A stretch of 64,000 nt of DNA from Trichoplax adhaerens (Eukaryota > Placozoa > Uniplacotomia > Trichoplacea > Trichoplacidae), in NCBI RefSeq assembly GCF_000150275.1, contig NW_002060943.1, positions 11,966,878-12,030,877 of the forward strand, read 5' to 3'. Of this stretch, positions 13,047 to 24,336 are shown piece by piece. Within the stretch, counting starts at the first letter, position 1; the number at the start of each line of letters is the position of its first letter. The notes below the pieces were generated by a model. It worked only from the letters and a program-made list of their open reading frames with translations, searched no databases and had not been told where the DNA came from. Made by a program: the position numbers and the translations under genes.

Positions 13047-15677
13047 TCACGAGTCGTGGCTTTGATCTAATGCCTTTTCAGCCAAAGATATTAGAATTCC
13101 CGCAACCTCCGATGTTTCTGGAGGGTTCGATAAAATCCAGCAATCGTCAACTCCTCTTGAATCCCTGCATAAAGGACACGATTGATTTTGTTCGAACCTG
13201 TAGTAGCAATATTTAAAATTTAATTGAATCATTTTAGGTCGAGGATTGAAATAATACAGGATGTAAACCTCATTGATATTCTAATTCGAGTAATGACAAT
13301 ATGACTAGCATGATGACGATCATTAGTTATTGCCATATTACAAACGCTAACCAAGCATTAATGCATTCGTGACAATAGCTATGCATGCATGGTAATGCAA
13401 TGTCTGATTGGCTATCCATACAAATGCAACACTCATCCTTGTAATTGTTTTGATCGAGTTCACGGTGACAGCTGTGATATTGAAACTGCAATCAGTATGA
13501 TTTAACGTACAAAGATAAGATATAGGATTTTAAATTAAATGGAACTTACTCCGAAAAAATAACGGAAGCTGACAAGTCCAGAGGTGCATTCTAAAATAAA
13601 ATTATAGATAACCTTTTTTATTCAATTTACAGTTTGTATGGACTAGCAGGCTTCACGCGGTAATTAATAAATTAGACACTGCAATGTCGTAACCGTGTAT
13701 AGAGTACAATTCTTGGTGCTATTTTGTAATAAGCAATATTATGAGACCACCAAAATATACGAAGTCTAGCTCTATATCACAATTTTTACATTGTCAGTCA
13801 AGATATCTTGAATACATCGAATCGATAGCATTTTAAACGATAGATATTTCAATAATTTTTTGATAATGCAATAGTTAACACTAATTTAGTGTAGTAACAA
13901 CATGCCTGACTGTGTAACTAACTTTAAGCATACGCCATCGACCGACATAATTATTATTTCATTAGTATACATATAGCAAACAATGAGTACATATTTCAAT
14001 TGTATAGGTATCAGTAATACGCAGAATACTCGTACAAAGTGCACGATAGCAAAAACTAAGTCACTAGGCAATAACATCGATCAAACGAATTCACTATCAT
14101 CCAACAGCACTCTACCTGATTAGATTCTTGCTTTGCGAGGACCAATTTTTCCATAATATCTTGACTTAAGTAAAGAAATTGCTTCAAATTCAGTTCTTTT
14201 ATACTCTCCACCACACCATTAATCTTGTTATACTAAATTGTACATAAGAAAGCAGATTTCACGTGAACAAGGGGCATACTATAAAGGTAAACTATAAATA
14301 TGAGATAAGTCTGATTTAATGCACTTGAAGTTATATCCATCAAGTAGCAGGCGATCAGTGTTACTCTGAAAAAAGGCTAAGAGTGTTTATAATCTTGACT
14401 ATTGCAACACGATATCATTGTAAATGTGTACAGTATATAATAAATACTATGTATAAGTTATAACTCCATGTAATTCACTATCTAATCGATAACGCTGAAA
14501 TATGAGTATCATCGCATTGTTGAGTTATCTTTGATTAGATAGTGTTGGTTATTTCAATGCTATCATCATCGCTAGTGAATAATATGAATTTAGGAAATAG
14601 TAAAAGAACTGGTCACGCAAATGACAACTTATCAACTATAGCATATCGATGTCATGTTGCATTTCGAATGTTATGCGCATTATATACATTTAAGCATACC
14701 TTATTACAAATTATTTGTATTCTAGACTTTGAAATCGTACCAGCTCCACACGTGGTCGAGGTGTCATCATCATCGCCGCTGTTTTCTTTTTCTACTTGGT
14801 AAAACATTAACTGCTTCCCGCCTTCGTCGGCTAAGTTTTGTAATCTATCGTATAAACATCACATCAAACATACGAATCAGCAACTTCAGCGATCAGAAAA
14901 ATAGTGATAACTATGATTATTGCATTAGCGGACATAGGATATCCGGTCAAGGCTCATTACAGTATTCATTAAGAGTAGTCGACGAATTATCGCAATTTTG
15001 AATTGAATATACAGTAATTAATTAAAGTGACTGTTTCAAATATCGATATGTTGATAATCATAGTTAGGGTTAGGGTTAGCTATTCATTACAGTCATGCAT
15101 GTCTTTGATTTATGACTGATCACTGATACGACTTCATGTAAGACAGAATTCAGTTTTAAGTTTTGCAATCTATCGTATGAACACCATTTCAGAAATGCCT
15201 ATCAGTAACTTAAGCGATCGGAAACATAATATATCAACATATCGATATTTAAATTAGATGCTCCATAATTAATTAATTTAAAATCTTTATGAGTTGTCGC
15301 CTACTTTTGATAAATACTATAATGAACTTAAACCGTCGTCCATGTTGTAGTGTAGAAGTCATGCTGAAGTAAGTTAGCAGTCGAGCAAAGTACAATATAA
15401 AATGGAGGCTACTGATGACACTTCTCATGGGGCTAGTACACCACATATATCTTCGATCTATTACTGATCACTGATATGATTCATGCAAGGGATAAGTTAC
15501 CCAACTGCTATTATGCTCCCTATTTTACTTCATGCTCTACAGCCTATGGGTTTGTTGAATGGTGTTCAAAACAATATAACATTGACACCTCAAATAACTA
15601 ATTTAATTTCGCCAGTTTGAGAGATAAACTTACTCTTCGTTTAACTTGTTGATTCGATCTTGAGATGATGAATCCAT
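13047..15677 (-). CDS. RNF141: RNF141-like RING-finger protein (model incomplete)
   Basis: RING-type ubiquitin ligase candidate. Supported minus-strand exons: 15634-15677, 14741-14844, 14116-14232, 13550-13590, 13352-13485, 13047-13197. The RING is seen as [10 protein letters not shown], then [13 protein letters not shown] across a splice junction, then CPLC. This gives C-x2-C, C-x-H-x2-C-x2-C and C-x2-C, a C3HC4 order. After the RING comes [18 protein letters not shown], matching the RNF141 C-terminus (SWVVSDAP..., ending in a hydrophobic-acidic helix). The N-terminal exons resemble the RNF141 leader region ([17 protein letters not shown]). Exon 1 joins exon 2 in phase, but at least one exon is missing between 14741 and 14232 and another between 14116 and 13590. 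Vertebrate RNF141 starts MGQ and is N-myristoylated; this model starts MDSS and lacks Gly2. Confidence 0.72.
15038..15250. repeat. Inverted-repeat element with internal TTAGGG motif
   Basis: A perfect 19 bp inverted repeat, AAATATCGATATGTTGATA at 15038-15056 and its reverse complement at 15232-15250, bounds a 213 bp segment within the first intron of the RNF141-like gene. The size and ends resemble a miniature inverted-repeat transposable element. No clear target-site duplication is visible. The interior holds TTAGGGTTAGGGTTAG (15064-15079), a telomere-like run. Diverged copies of neighbouring sequence lie at about 14834-14900 and 15160-15225. Confidence 0.45.
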
Positions 15678-17333
15678 TATAAAAAAATGCAAAAGTGAAT
15701 TTAGCGGTTAGAATAAATTAATTATTTATGATACATATTCAAGCAGAGACCAAGTACTGTACATTCATTCCAAAGTAATCATTCTTCACATTAAATAATT
15801 TATTCTAGACTATGCGATACTTTAGTGATTATCATGATGGCCTATATAGATAATTACTTAATCTAATTACTAAATGATGAACTCTTTTAGAGTCAATTGA
15901 CTTCGTATAGTGTGTAATAAATAGTTAATTCCGTATTTACAGTAGCGCATTACGTTTATTCTCAATATGGATGCTAATTAAGGAATGACGGCCTATGTAT
16001 TTATATACTGGATAAAGGTAAAGATAATTTGGTAGATTAATCAAACATAACATCATTCATCAGGTAGCATGATTTCGTACAAGAATTACGCTAAAAAGGC
16101 CTTTAGTGAGAGTTTACACATAAATTTCTGTATCTTGGGTTGAACAAAGTGAAAGAGAGGAATTCGAAAGTACCCTGCTATCTCAAGGGCGATACCGGTA
16201 CTACTAGACAAAAAATGGTTTAATTTCCCTGACGAAATGATAATTGTACATGTAATTGCTATCTGTGGAATTTTCCCTATGCCAGAAATTAATTCATATT
16301 AAAATAAATGCAAGGAATTACTCTATTCTATTTACACTTAGTCAAAAATGGCTAATTAAGAAATGAATTTCAGGTGCCGTTAGTTTATTACTAAATCGAG
16401 CGGTTGGGAATCAGTTAAGGCTATGATGCCTCCTTCGTATCTTCGTGTATCATTGTAGAGAACTTATCATGAATACTTTCTGTATAGCTATTTTAACCTT
16501 GCCAAGGTATAGAATACAGGCTTTCTAGCGTATTTGTGAAGTAGAATCGTTAAGAATGTATGTGTATACTACAAGATCTTCCTTTTGTGATAATTTTCGA
16601 AAGCGATGATGCAATTATTTCGATCCCTTATACAGTAAATTAAGTTTGCTCTACATTATACTTCAATAAATCCTCTCTAGGACTACAGGACAGGTTGACC
16701 TTTTAATGTTCATGATGAAAGAAAGCTATGATTCCAAATGTATTTCTACATCAGCAGAAAATAAGTACATGCATACTGCAATAGATCAAGGCATATTGTC
16801 GATGCGGTACGACTTTCTACACGAGCTATGGCTATAACTTTCAATCTTGATCAAGTTTCAAAACTTAAAAGAGTTACCGGTTCAATGGCAAGGTTGTCTA
16901 AATTATGTGTTACACAACATCTACGATATTATTTATTCGCATGACTGCAAGTTGTAAGTTAGTAAAATTACGTTCCAGTTTACTGTTTCCGAAATGAACT
17001 GAATTATCGAGTCGAAATTCAGATGAGGCAGTTACTAGCCTACCATTGTAAAACGGTGGTCTTATAAATCAAGAAGTAAATAATCGTTTGGATCGCACGT
17101 CGCGGTCGGTAGTGACATGAGCTTCTACAGCGATTAATTAATTAATTGTACTGTATAACCTGACGACATAATAAGCAATATGATAAAGACAAGGATTAGA
17201 TTTAGACGCATATAGTCCTATGAAATTTTCTCTATTTTGTACCGTTTCGATTGCTGTCAATGCTCCCGAATACATCTCGGCGAGACCGACATAATAAATG
17301 TAGATATCAAGCAAGCTGCTATGCTGAGCTTAC
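15678..17333. other. Spacer, no gene recognised
   Basis: No exon with family similarity was found on either strand. It may hold further minus-strand exons downstream of the MGQGPS exon. A possible short terminal reading frame ending ...HEDTKEAS lies around 16420-16490 on the minus strand, but its phase does not join the upstream donor directly. Confidence 0.35.
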
Positions 17334-17448
17334 CTGATAATTTTTCTTGATTAATTTTCATCATTTCGCGGAATATTAAGGCATCTTTTTCCTCTTTACT
17401 TCGGTAATATTGGGAAACTATCTTTTGCCTACTCGGTCCTTGACCCAT
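17334..17448 (-). CDS. Orphan first exon of an unknown gene, myristoylation-type start
   Basis: An open frame starts MGQGPSRQKIVSQYYRSKEE, continues with charged, helix-prone residues, and ends at a strong splice donor (CAG|GTAAGC). The start fits the N-myristoylation pattern: Gly2, small or polar residues, Ser6, basic residue 7. I do not recognise the family. RNF141 also begins MGQ, but this exon ends in phase 1 and cannot be joined to the RNF141-like exons found. The downstream exons were not located. It could be a chance open frame. Confidence 0.3.
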
Positions 17449-19355
17449 AATGGATTTTGGGATTCTTGTTAACGATTGGGTACGCGTAACAAGTAAAAAA
17501 TATTCTCCTTTGCCGGGATGCTTTGGAAGTAATCCACTCTACAGGCAGTATTCTTTCTGGAAATACAGTATAATTCAGTCAAGAAGTGGTCGTTGCACTG
17601 TATATTGGATCTCTATCTATCGTAAACTACTACTAGAAACCATCAGAAGATGATCCAATGCTCCAGAACTGAAAAATGTTTCTTTCAATGCCACTTGACG
17701 ATGGCTGGTAGTCTGCAAGTTGGGAAATTGCACAATATTTCTAGGTGTCCAGTAATAAAAATGGGAAGGACCCCAATAGGACATGGGGCGCAAACTCGAT
17801 ACTAGCGCATTCATACTGTGCAAGCCATCAAGGCTGATTTGATACTGTAGTATAGAGACTCTGCTCTCTCATGCGACACTCGACAGTATGTCCTGTTGAC
17901 AAATCTTGCGTAAACGAAAACAACAACCGATCGAGGATTTTGTTTATTAACCGGAAATTATCGATCTAAGGATAAGACTTATATAAATCTTCCATGTTAT
18001 GCATTGGACAGCTACTCGTATGTTAACTATTCCTGTAGACTCTAAACTAGTCTACAGTCACGTTACGAAATCTTGACTCTTTCTTTCGGATTAACGCTCA
18101 ACTGAATGGATAGTTTCTAGTGATCATAAGGTAGAAAAGTAGGAGGCTGTCGAATTGCAAATTCCAACCGCACCACAAATGATTATTTTAGGGTAGCAGT
18201 ATACAGGATGAATTTTTACTGCAGAAAGTAGCAAAATAAAGTACAGTACAGGGAAATTAACGGAACGGAGGAGAGGATATCACGTTATAAGTTACCACCA
18301 CAACTGCGACAGGTGTTGTTGGTTACTTCTTCAAGGGTACTAAATAAAATACCTTGCATTCTTTTAACAGGCAAGTACATCATCGATCACAGAAATGGTT
18401 ATATGCGTAGTGATATGATGCATCCTAATACTCCTTTATTTCATATTCTTATACTAGTAAATATGTTATAGATTTTCTAATCAGTATCAGCTTATTTCGC
18501 TATTTGCAATGTTGATTGAATCGGCATGACCTACCCGATGGATACAGTAGTCTATTTTTGAAATCCATCTTTTTGCATCGATGGCAGCATAAAAATGGAA
18601 CACGAAAGAGTTTCATAGGAGATACATCCGTGCAAATAAGCCCCGTCTAGATGCAGTGAATAAATTTATTTATTCATTTTGTATAAATGCCAATTGCTCT
18701 TCGATCTTCTATATCTATGATGATAATGGCACTTAATCTTATTTCATGAATTATTGAATGAATACAAGTGAAGGTAATTCCATTAACTCGATACAAATTA
18801 TCATACCAATGAAATTAATATTAACATGATTTTGTCATTAAACATGGACAGTATGGTCCATCAAGGCAGTACAGTACTACATTTAGATAGTATAAAATAG
18901 ACTCCAGTTTAATTTAAATTCCTTCTTCGTACGATATAATCTTCCGAGATCATGATTGAACTATCTTTCACTTTTTGAGGTTCTTACTATCCCACAAAAC
19001 AAACTATGTCAATTTATATATCAAATTTTGGATGATGTATATATATAATATATATATCATTTATCAAACAACAATGAATTAATATCAGTAGGTCTGAAAT
19101 TGATAGGGTGCATCAAAAATACTGTACAATATATACACACAGGGCTATAAGAATTGATATATCACGAGTTTACAGAATATTGCAGCGTAACATCAGAGCT
19201 GAGCTTAGAAGCTTGTAAGGCGTACACAAGTCTTTAGTAAGTTGGAATAGAATAGAATCAAAAGCAATAAGCTAACGAGAGCATAAAACAGAACAGTGTT
19301 TGGGCATACTCTCCCTGTATCTTATGGCTTTCATATCTAATACATCTTTGGAGGA
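17449..19355. other. Spacer, no confident gene
   Basis: AT-rich sequence between the orphan exon and the end of COA8. A 68-codon minus-strand frame at 17617-17823 has a basic, Ser-rich start, but it shows no recognisable domain and no convincing splice partner. TACAGTAC words recur near 18240 and 18870. Confidence 0.4.
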
Positions 19356-21103
19356 TTACGCTCTATTAGGTATCATTTTGCGGTATACAGTATTTAATTT
19401 CGTATATACAGTTAAGGCTAGTAGATAGAAATTCTTTTTGTACCATTCCCTATTTCAACAGTTAAAAGATGAAAAAAGAATATTAATTTTGAAGTCAATT
19501 CCACAAGCATGCTACATTAGGTTGACATTAACATTTTCTACTTTACTACCACTTAGAATAGCGTACATTTATATGATGTCCATGAACTCAAATGTCAATC
19601 GTATTGCAAATTGACTGTATAGTTAAGGATGACTGGTTTTAATTGCAAAATCATGGTAAGATACTGAAATCTCATGGATTGGGACATGAATGATGTTGTT
19701 GCTAGGAATCCGTTACGGTTAGCGTAGATTTAAACGATGGCTTATTGAAAAATTAGTACCAAGTATATGTGAAATATTTGCAATGGTAAGCATGATCTAC
19801 GACTAATGCAGGCAGGCTGGAGAATACATCTAAGTTTGCAATAACCTTGATTGATGTAGCTTCTATTCATTATGAATCATATGGTGTTTAGCAGAATGTT
19901 GTATAGCAAGCATGAGAACATGATCAAGGAATAATGCAGACAGGCAGGAAAACACATTTAAGCTTGAGTAACGTTAGTTGGTGTAGCTTCTATAATTATA
20001 GTCGATACAGTAGGATGTTTGCATACCAAGGTTGATGACATAATCTACAAATAATTATCATGGAAGCCTGCTAAAAGATGCGTATAAACTAAACTAATTG
20101 TGCTCTGCGACTGCGAAAACATTAGCTGATGTGGCTTGTATTGTAAATATATATACTGTATATATACTAAATCCAGTACGCCCATTAAATATCCTTACTT
20201 GTTATAATTGATATGGATCTTGTAATTATCGTTTAAAAATTGGCCATAAAATTCTGCAAGTTCATCAGCATGTAAATGCGTTTCTTCATCATTACTCTCT
20301 TTCATCTTACAATTAGCATCTCGCTTGGCAATGTATTCTTTCTTGCATTGTTGAAAATTTATATTTTGCTCCCGCCAGAACTGATGATTCCATTCTTGTA
20401 CATCTCTTCGCATCTGCCTTAAATATCTTTCACTTGGGCTTTCAAGAGACTTTTCTCTTAAAATGAAAGGTCTAATATTCGATTGAGGATCTGGTTGGCC
20501 GACGTCGTCATGGAAATTCCAGCTTACCGGTGCTTTCTTCTGAGTTTATCATATTGAAATAACGTTCAACAACAACGAAATAGGTTAAAATGTTATCAAA
20601 GTAGACTTTGCACGCTGCAGTATTAGCGTTGGATAGTACAGTACGTTTAAAGCAGATATGGAATCCAATCTACACTAAAGAGAAGGATGCCTATTAAAGT
20701 TTTTGTGTTCAAGATAGAGTGCAATGGAAATTGTACAGCAAGCAAGTAGAGTAGACGTTGAACAACTTTAAGGTGCCATATTTTGCCCATGGAAGCATAT
20801 GATTGTAGACTGTACAGTAGTCACTTTTGATATGGATACACAAAGAAGACAAGCAAGCTAGCGGCAAGTGGTGACCAGTCTAATGATAAAACTAAATCAA
20901 TTTACTGCAGGTTTCTTCGAATATCGACTTGTTTTCGTGGTCGATATTTTGCTCTACTAGACTAGTTTATTGGCTCGACTTTTAATCACGCTGATCAGCA
21001 ACATAAGGGGGTACGACTCGTATTCGCTTACCGGCAACTTGAGTCCGGAGAAGTAAGATTGCCGACGGATGATTAGATTACGTATTATCCTTGGTACTGC
21101 CAT
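19356..21103 (-). CDS. COA8: COA8 (APOPT1) cytochrome c oxidase assembly factor, complete
   Basis: COA8 is a mitochondrial matrix-side factor needed for assembly or protection of respiratory complex IV. Three minus-strand exons, 21032-21103, 20199-20539 and 19356-19449, join in phase to 169 codons including stop (168 residues; human about 190-200). Exon 1 encodes a typical mitochondrial presequence (MAVPRIIRNLIIRRQ: basic, no acidic residues). Exon 2 has the family core: W-x7-GQPDPQSNIRP, then QEWNHQFWREQNINFQ, then DELAEFYGQFLNDN. Exon 3 carries the C-terminal block EWYKKNF, equivalent to DWYKRNF in the human protein. Intron 2 (19450-20198) contains three diverged tandem repeats. All junctions are GT-AG. 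Confidence 0.9.
19780..20150. repeat. Three diverged about 120 bp tandem copies inside COA8 intron 2
   Basis: The blocks near 19788, 19908 and 20025 share an order of similar words: AAGCATGA, then AATGCAG(G/A)CAGGC, then TGTAGCTTCTAT about 80-100 bases on. The third copy is the most eroded. The repeat lies between splice sites and does not touch coding sequence. Confidence 0.5.
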
Positions 21104-21589
21104 CCTATCCAGCTACTGTAAAGAGAGATAAGTGATAATTATGAGGTAGAAATGCTCTCCAATGCCATCGCCACTCGACGACTAGCAACAGCAGGCAAGA
21201 GGACGTGGAAAGATTGCCGAGGCTTTTGGCCAATGTGCACTAGTACAGACAGGACGGTAGTACAGGCTGTCATAGCCTATGGCACCTTGGTAGTATACTT
21301 GGAACCTTGTATTTCTCTCTCTACTAAACGCTGTTGCAGCCTCCGGTTGGAAAATTGCGTTTGATTGAGTACCGAGAGTAGATTACTCGGACATGAAATT
21401 GCAATAGCAAAAAACGCATGGAGAACGATTTCTATTGGCAGCTTGCAATAGACTTGTCAATAGTAGGCGATTTTCAAATAGCTTTTAGCTTTTATGCAAT
21501 ATGAAAAGCAAACTCAAAAAGTGTTTCACAGCTTGAAGTGGAACAATTTCTTCGCAATAATACAGTATATGAAGACTAGTCGATCCTTT
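21104..21589. other. Upstream spacer of COA8
   Basis: Presumed promoter side of COA8. A 70-codon plus-strand frame at 21152-21364 has no recognisable similarity and no splice context, so I treat it as chance. Confidence 0.4.
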
Positions 21590-23110
21590 GCATAATATAC
21601 TGTACTTGAACTTTTCTTTTTACATCAATCGCACGGTATTATGAGATCTTAAACAGACTTCATTAATGCTGTGCGATGGCAATATAAGAAAATAGACTAG
21701 TTTTAGGTTGTGGCAAAATTGTTCAGTAGTAAAGTGATGTGTACGCGTCTATTGATTTCTCGGCTTTTGCTATGTTCAATGCTGCTAAAGAAGATGTAAA
21801 ATGCAGGCCGGATAATTACTCCTACTCGATTTATACTTTGCATAGTTCACTTTATATCGATAGCACTACTTTATAAGATCTTGAACAGACGTAATTAATG
21901 CTGTTGGGTGGCAAGATAAGAAATTAGACTAGTTTTAGGAGGTGGCAAAATTGTTCATTAGTAAAGTGATGTGTACGCGTCTACCGATTTCTTGACTTTG
22001 AATGCTGCTAAAGAGGATGTAAAATGGAGGCCGGATAATTACTCCTCACTCGATTTATACTTTGCAAAGCATACTGTACTTGTACTTTTCACTTTACATC
22101 GATAGCACTATATTATAAGATCTTGAACAGACGTAATTAATGCTGTTGGGTGGCAAGATAAGAAATTAGACTAGTTTTAGGAGGTGGCAAAACTGTTCAG
22201 TAGTAAAGTGATGTGTACGTGTCTACCGATTTCTTGGCTTTGAATGCTGCTAAAGAGGATGTAAAATGGAGGCCGGATAATTACTCCTTACTCGATTTAT
22301 ACTTTGCATAGTTCACTTTATATCGATAGCACTATATTATAAGATCTTGAACAGACGTAATTAATGCTGTTGGGTGGCAAAATTGTTCATTAGTAAAGTG
22401 ATGTGTACGCGTCTATCGATTTCTTGACTTTGAATGCTGCTCAAGAGGATGTAAAATGGAGGCCGGATGATTACTCCTCACTCGATTTATACTTTGCATA
22501 GATCACTTTATATCGATAGCACTATATTATAAGATCTTGAACAGGCGTAATGAATGCTGTTGGGTGGCAAGACAAGAAATTAGACTAGTTTTAGGAGGTG
22601 GCAAAACTGTTCAGTAGTAAAGTGATGTGTACGCGTCTACCGATTTCTTGACTTTGAATGCTGCTAAAGAGGATGTAAAATGGAGGCCGGATAATTACTC
22701 CTTACTCGATTTATACTTTGCATAGTTCACTTTATATCGATAGCACTACATTATAAGATCTTGAACAGACGTAATTAATGCTGTTGGGTGGCAAAATTGT
22801 TCATTAGTAAAGTGATGTGTACGCGTCTATCGATTTCTTGGCTTTGAATGCTGCTCAAGAGGATGTAAAATGGAGGCCGGATGATTATTACTCCTCACTC
22901 GATTTATACTTTGCATAGTTCACTTTATATCGATAGCACTATATTATAAGATCTTGAACAGGCGTAATGAATGCTGTTGGGTGGCAAGACAAGAAATTAG
23001 ACTAGTTTTAGGAGGTGGCAAAATTGTTCAGTAGTAAAGTGATGTGTACGCGTCTATCGATTTCTTGGCTTTCGCTATGTTGCATGCCGCTAAAGTGGAT
23101 GTAAAATGGA
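21590..23110. repeat. Tandem satellite array, alternating about 230 and 190 bp units
   Basis: The word AGTAAAGTGATGTGTAC recurs at 21728, 21960, 22202, 22392, 22616, 22806 and 23033, giving spacings of 232, 242, 190, 224, 190 and 227. Short units lack an about 40 bp piece that includes AAATTAGACTAGTTTTAGGA. From 22202 onward long and short units alternate, giving a higher-order period of 414-417 bp. Copies are nearly identical at the right and more diverged at the left. A partial, older unit begins near 21590. No open reading frame spans the units. Confidence 0.9.
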
Positions 23111-24336
23111 GGCAGAAATTAGCGACATTAGGGTTCAACGGCACGGAGATAGGTAGATCGATCCCTTGCTTTTTGTAATAGTAAAAGCGATTAAAATGGA
23201 TGTCAAATAGCGCTTTACCAACGTAAAAAGCTCTTCAGCAGTGATCCATAAATCATCGTCTGCTGTAAAATATACAAGCTGGGTCAATCGATCCTTTCAT
23301 TTTCTCTAGACTAAAAGCAGCTTCAAATTATCCTATCCTGTTGGATGGACTGCTGGAGAGAAAGCTGGTAGACAAGACGCCAATAGATGCGCTCAACTTG
23401 CTTAACTTACTCTAGACTGAGTCAAGGGAGGGAAAAATTGGCTCAGCATTGAGTAGAGAGGCAAGGAAGAAATCGATCCACGCGACTACCAAATAGTTTC
23501 CAGTAAGGTCTACAGTGGTCTATCGACGTGTTGATACTAAATCCAGTCAAAATCAGTCCTATTGGAAGGCTTGTATAGGGATTAGACAGGCTAAAACGCT
23601 GCATTGACATACTGTCACAGGACAGACGTTTTGACTGCAGTCAAGAGCGGCAAAATTAAGATTGCAACGAAAACAAGTACTAGCAACATTGGCTAGCCAC
23701 AATCGAGAAGCTATCCTTGAAAATTGCAATCGCTTCCTTCTTAGCCATGCTGAATTCAAGCAATCGCAAATTAGATGCTCCATCGTCGTTGAGGCCTTCC
23801 AGAGGATCGAATACGAAAGGAAAGGGGAAATCGTCGTTGTTGGTGGGACGTAGTAGCAGTAGACGGTAGGCATCGCAACGGTTGGAAATGATTTCAGCTT
23901 GTCTTCAGCTTGCTAGTGTTGTATTGCATCAAGAGTTAGGAGTTATTGTAGGAGGATTACAGCTTGTCTATTGGATAGTGAATAGTCGAAAGAGTAGTTA
24001 GAAATAGGTTTACTTTTTATCCATTGGTGTACTATCAATATGTGTTGAAATTACTGTCGACAGGAGTGACCGATACTGCAGACAGATTGAGCTTAATGAT
24101 GTTCATCAAGTAGATCATCGTGGATAGTATGGGATAAGCTCGACTTGCTCGTGAGAAAGGGTTCAATTTCAATCGATTAAGCATCTTTATGCTGTAGTGT
24201 TGGATGACGTGTTATGTCCTACTTTACCTTTGCAATAAAGTCGAGTCCAATGCTGATAGAGTAGGAATAGGCATGTTATTAGCATCAGTCCTTGCAATGG
24301 CAACCCAATACTGACTACCATTGATCAATAACCTAG
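23111..24336. other. Spacer before NUP133, first exon expected here
   Basis: No exon could be assigned, although the initiating exon of NUP133 should lie here or just beyond. Overlapping open frames on both strands at 23559-23873 are Cys/Leu-rich and look like chance frames. Moderately repeated satellite-like sequence continues to about 23300. Confidence 0.4.

Noticed and set aside
21152-21364. 70-codon plus-strand frame beside COA8
   Set aside because: Overlaps the likely COA8 promoter, no similarity, no splice sites.
23559-23873. Overlapping open frames on both strands
   Set aside because: Overlap on opposite strands, no domain, no splice context.
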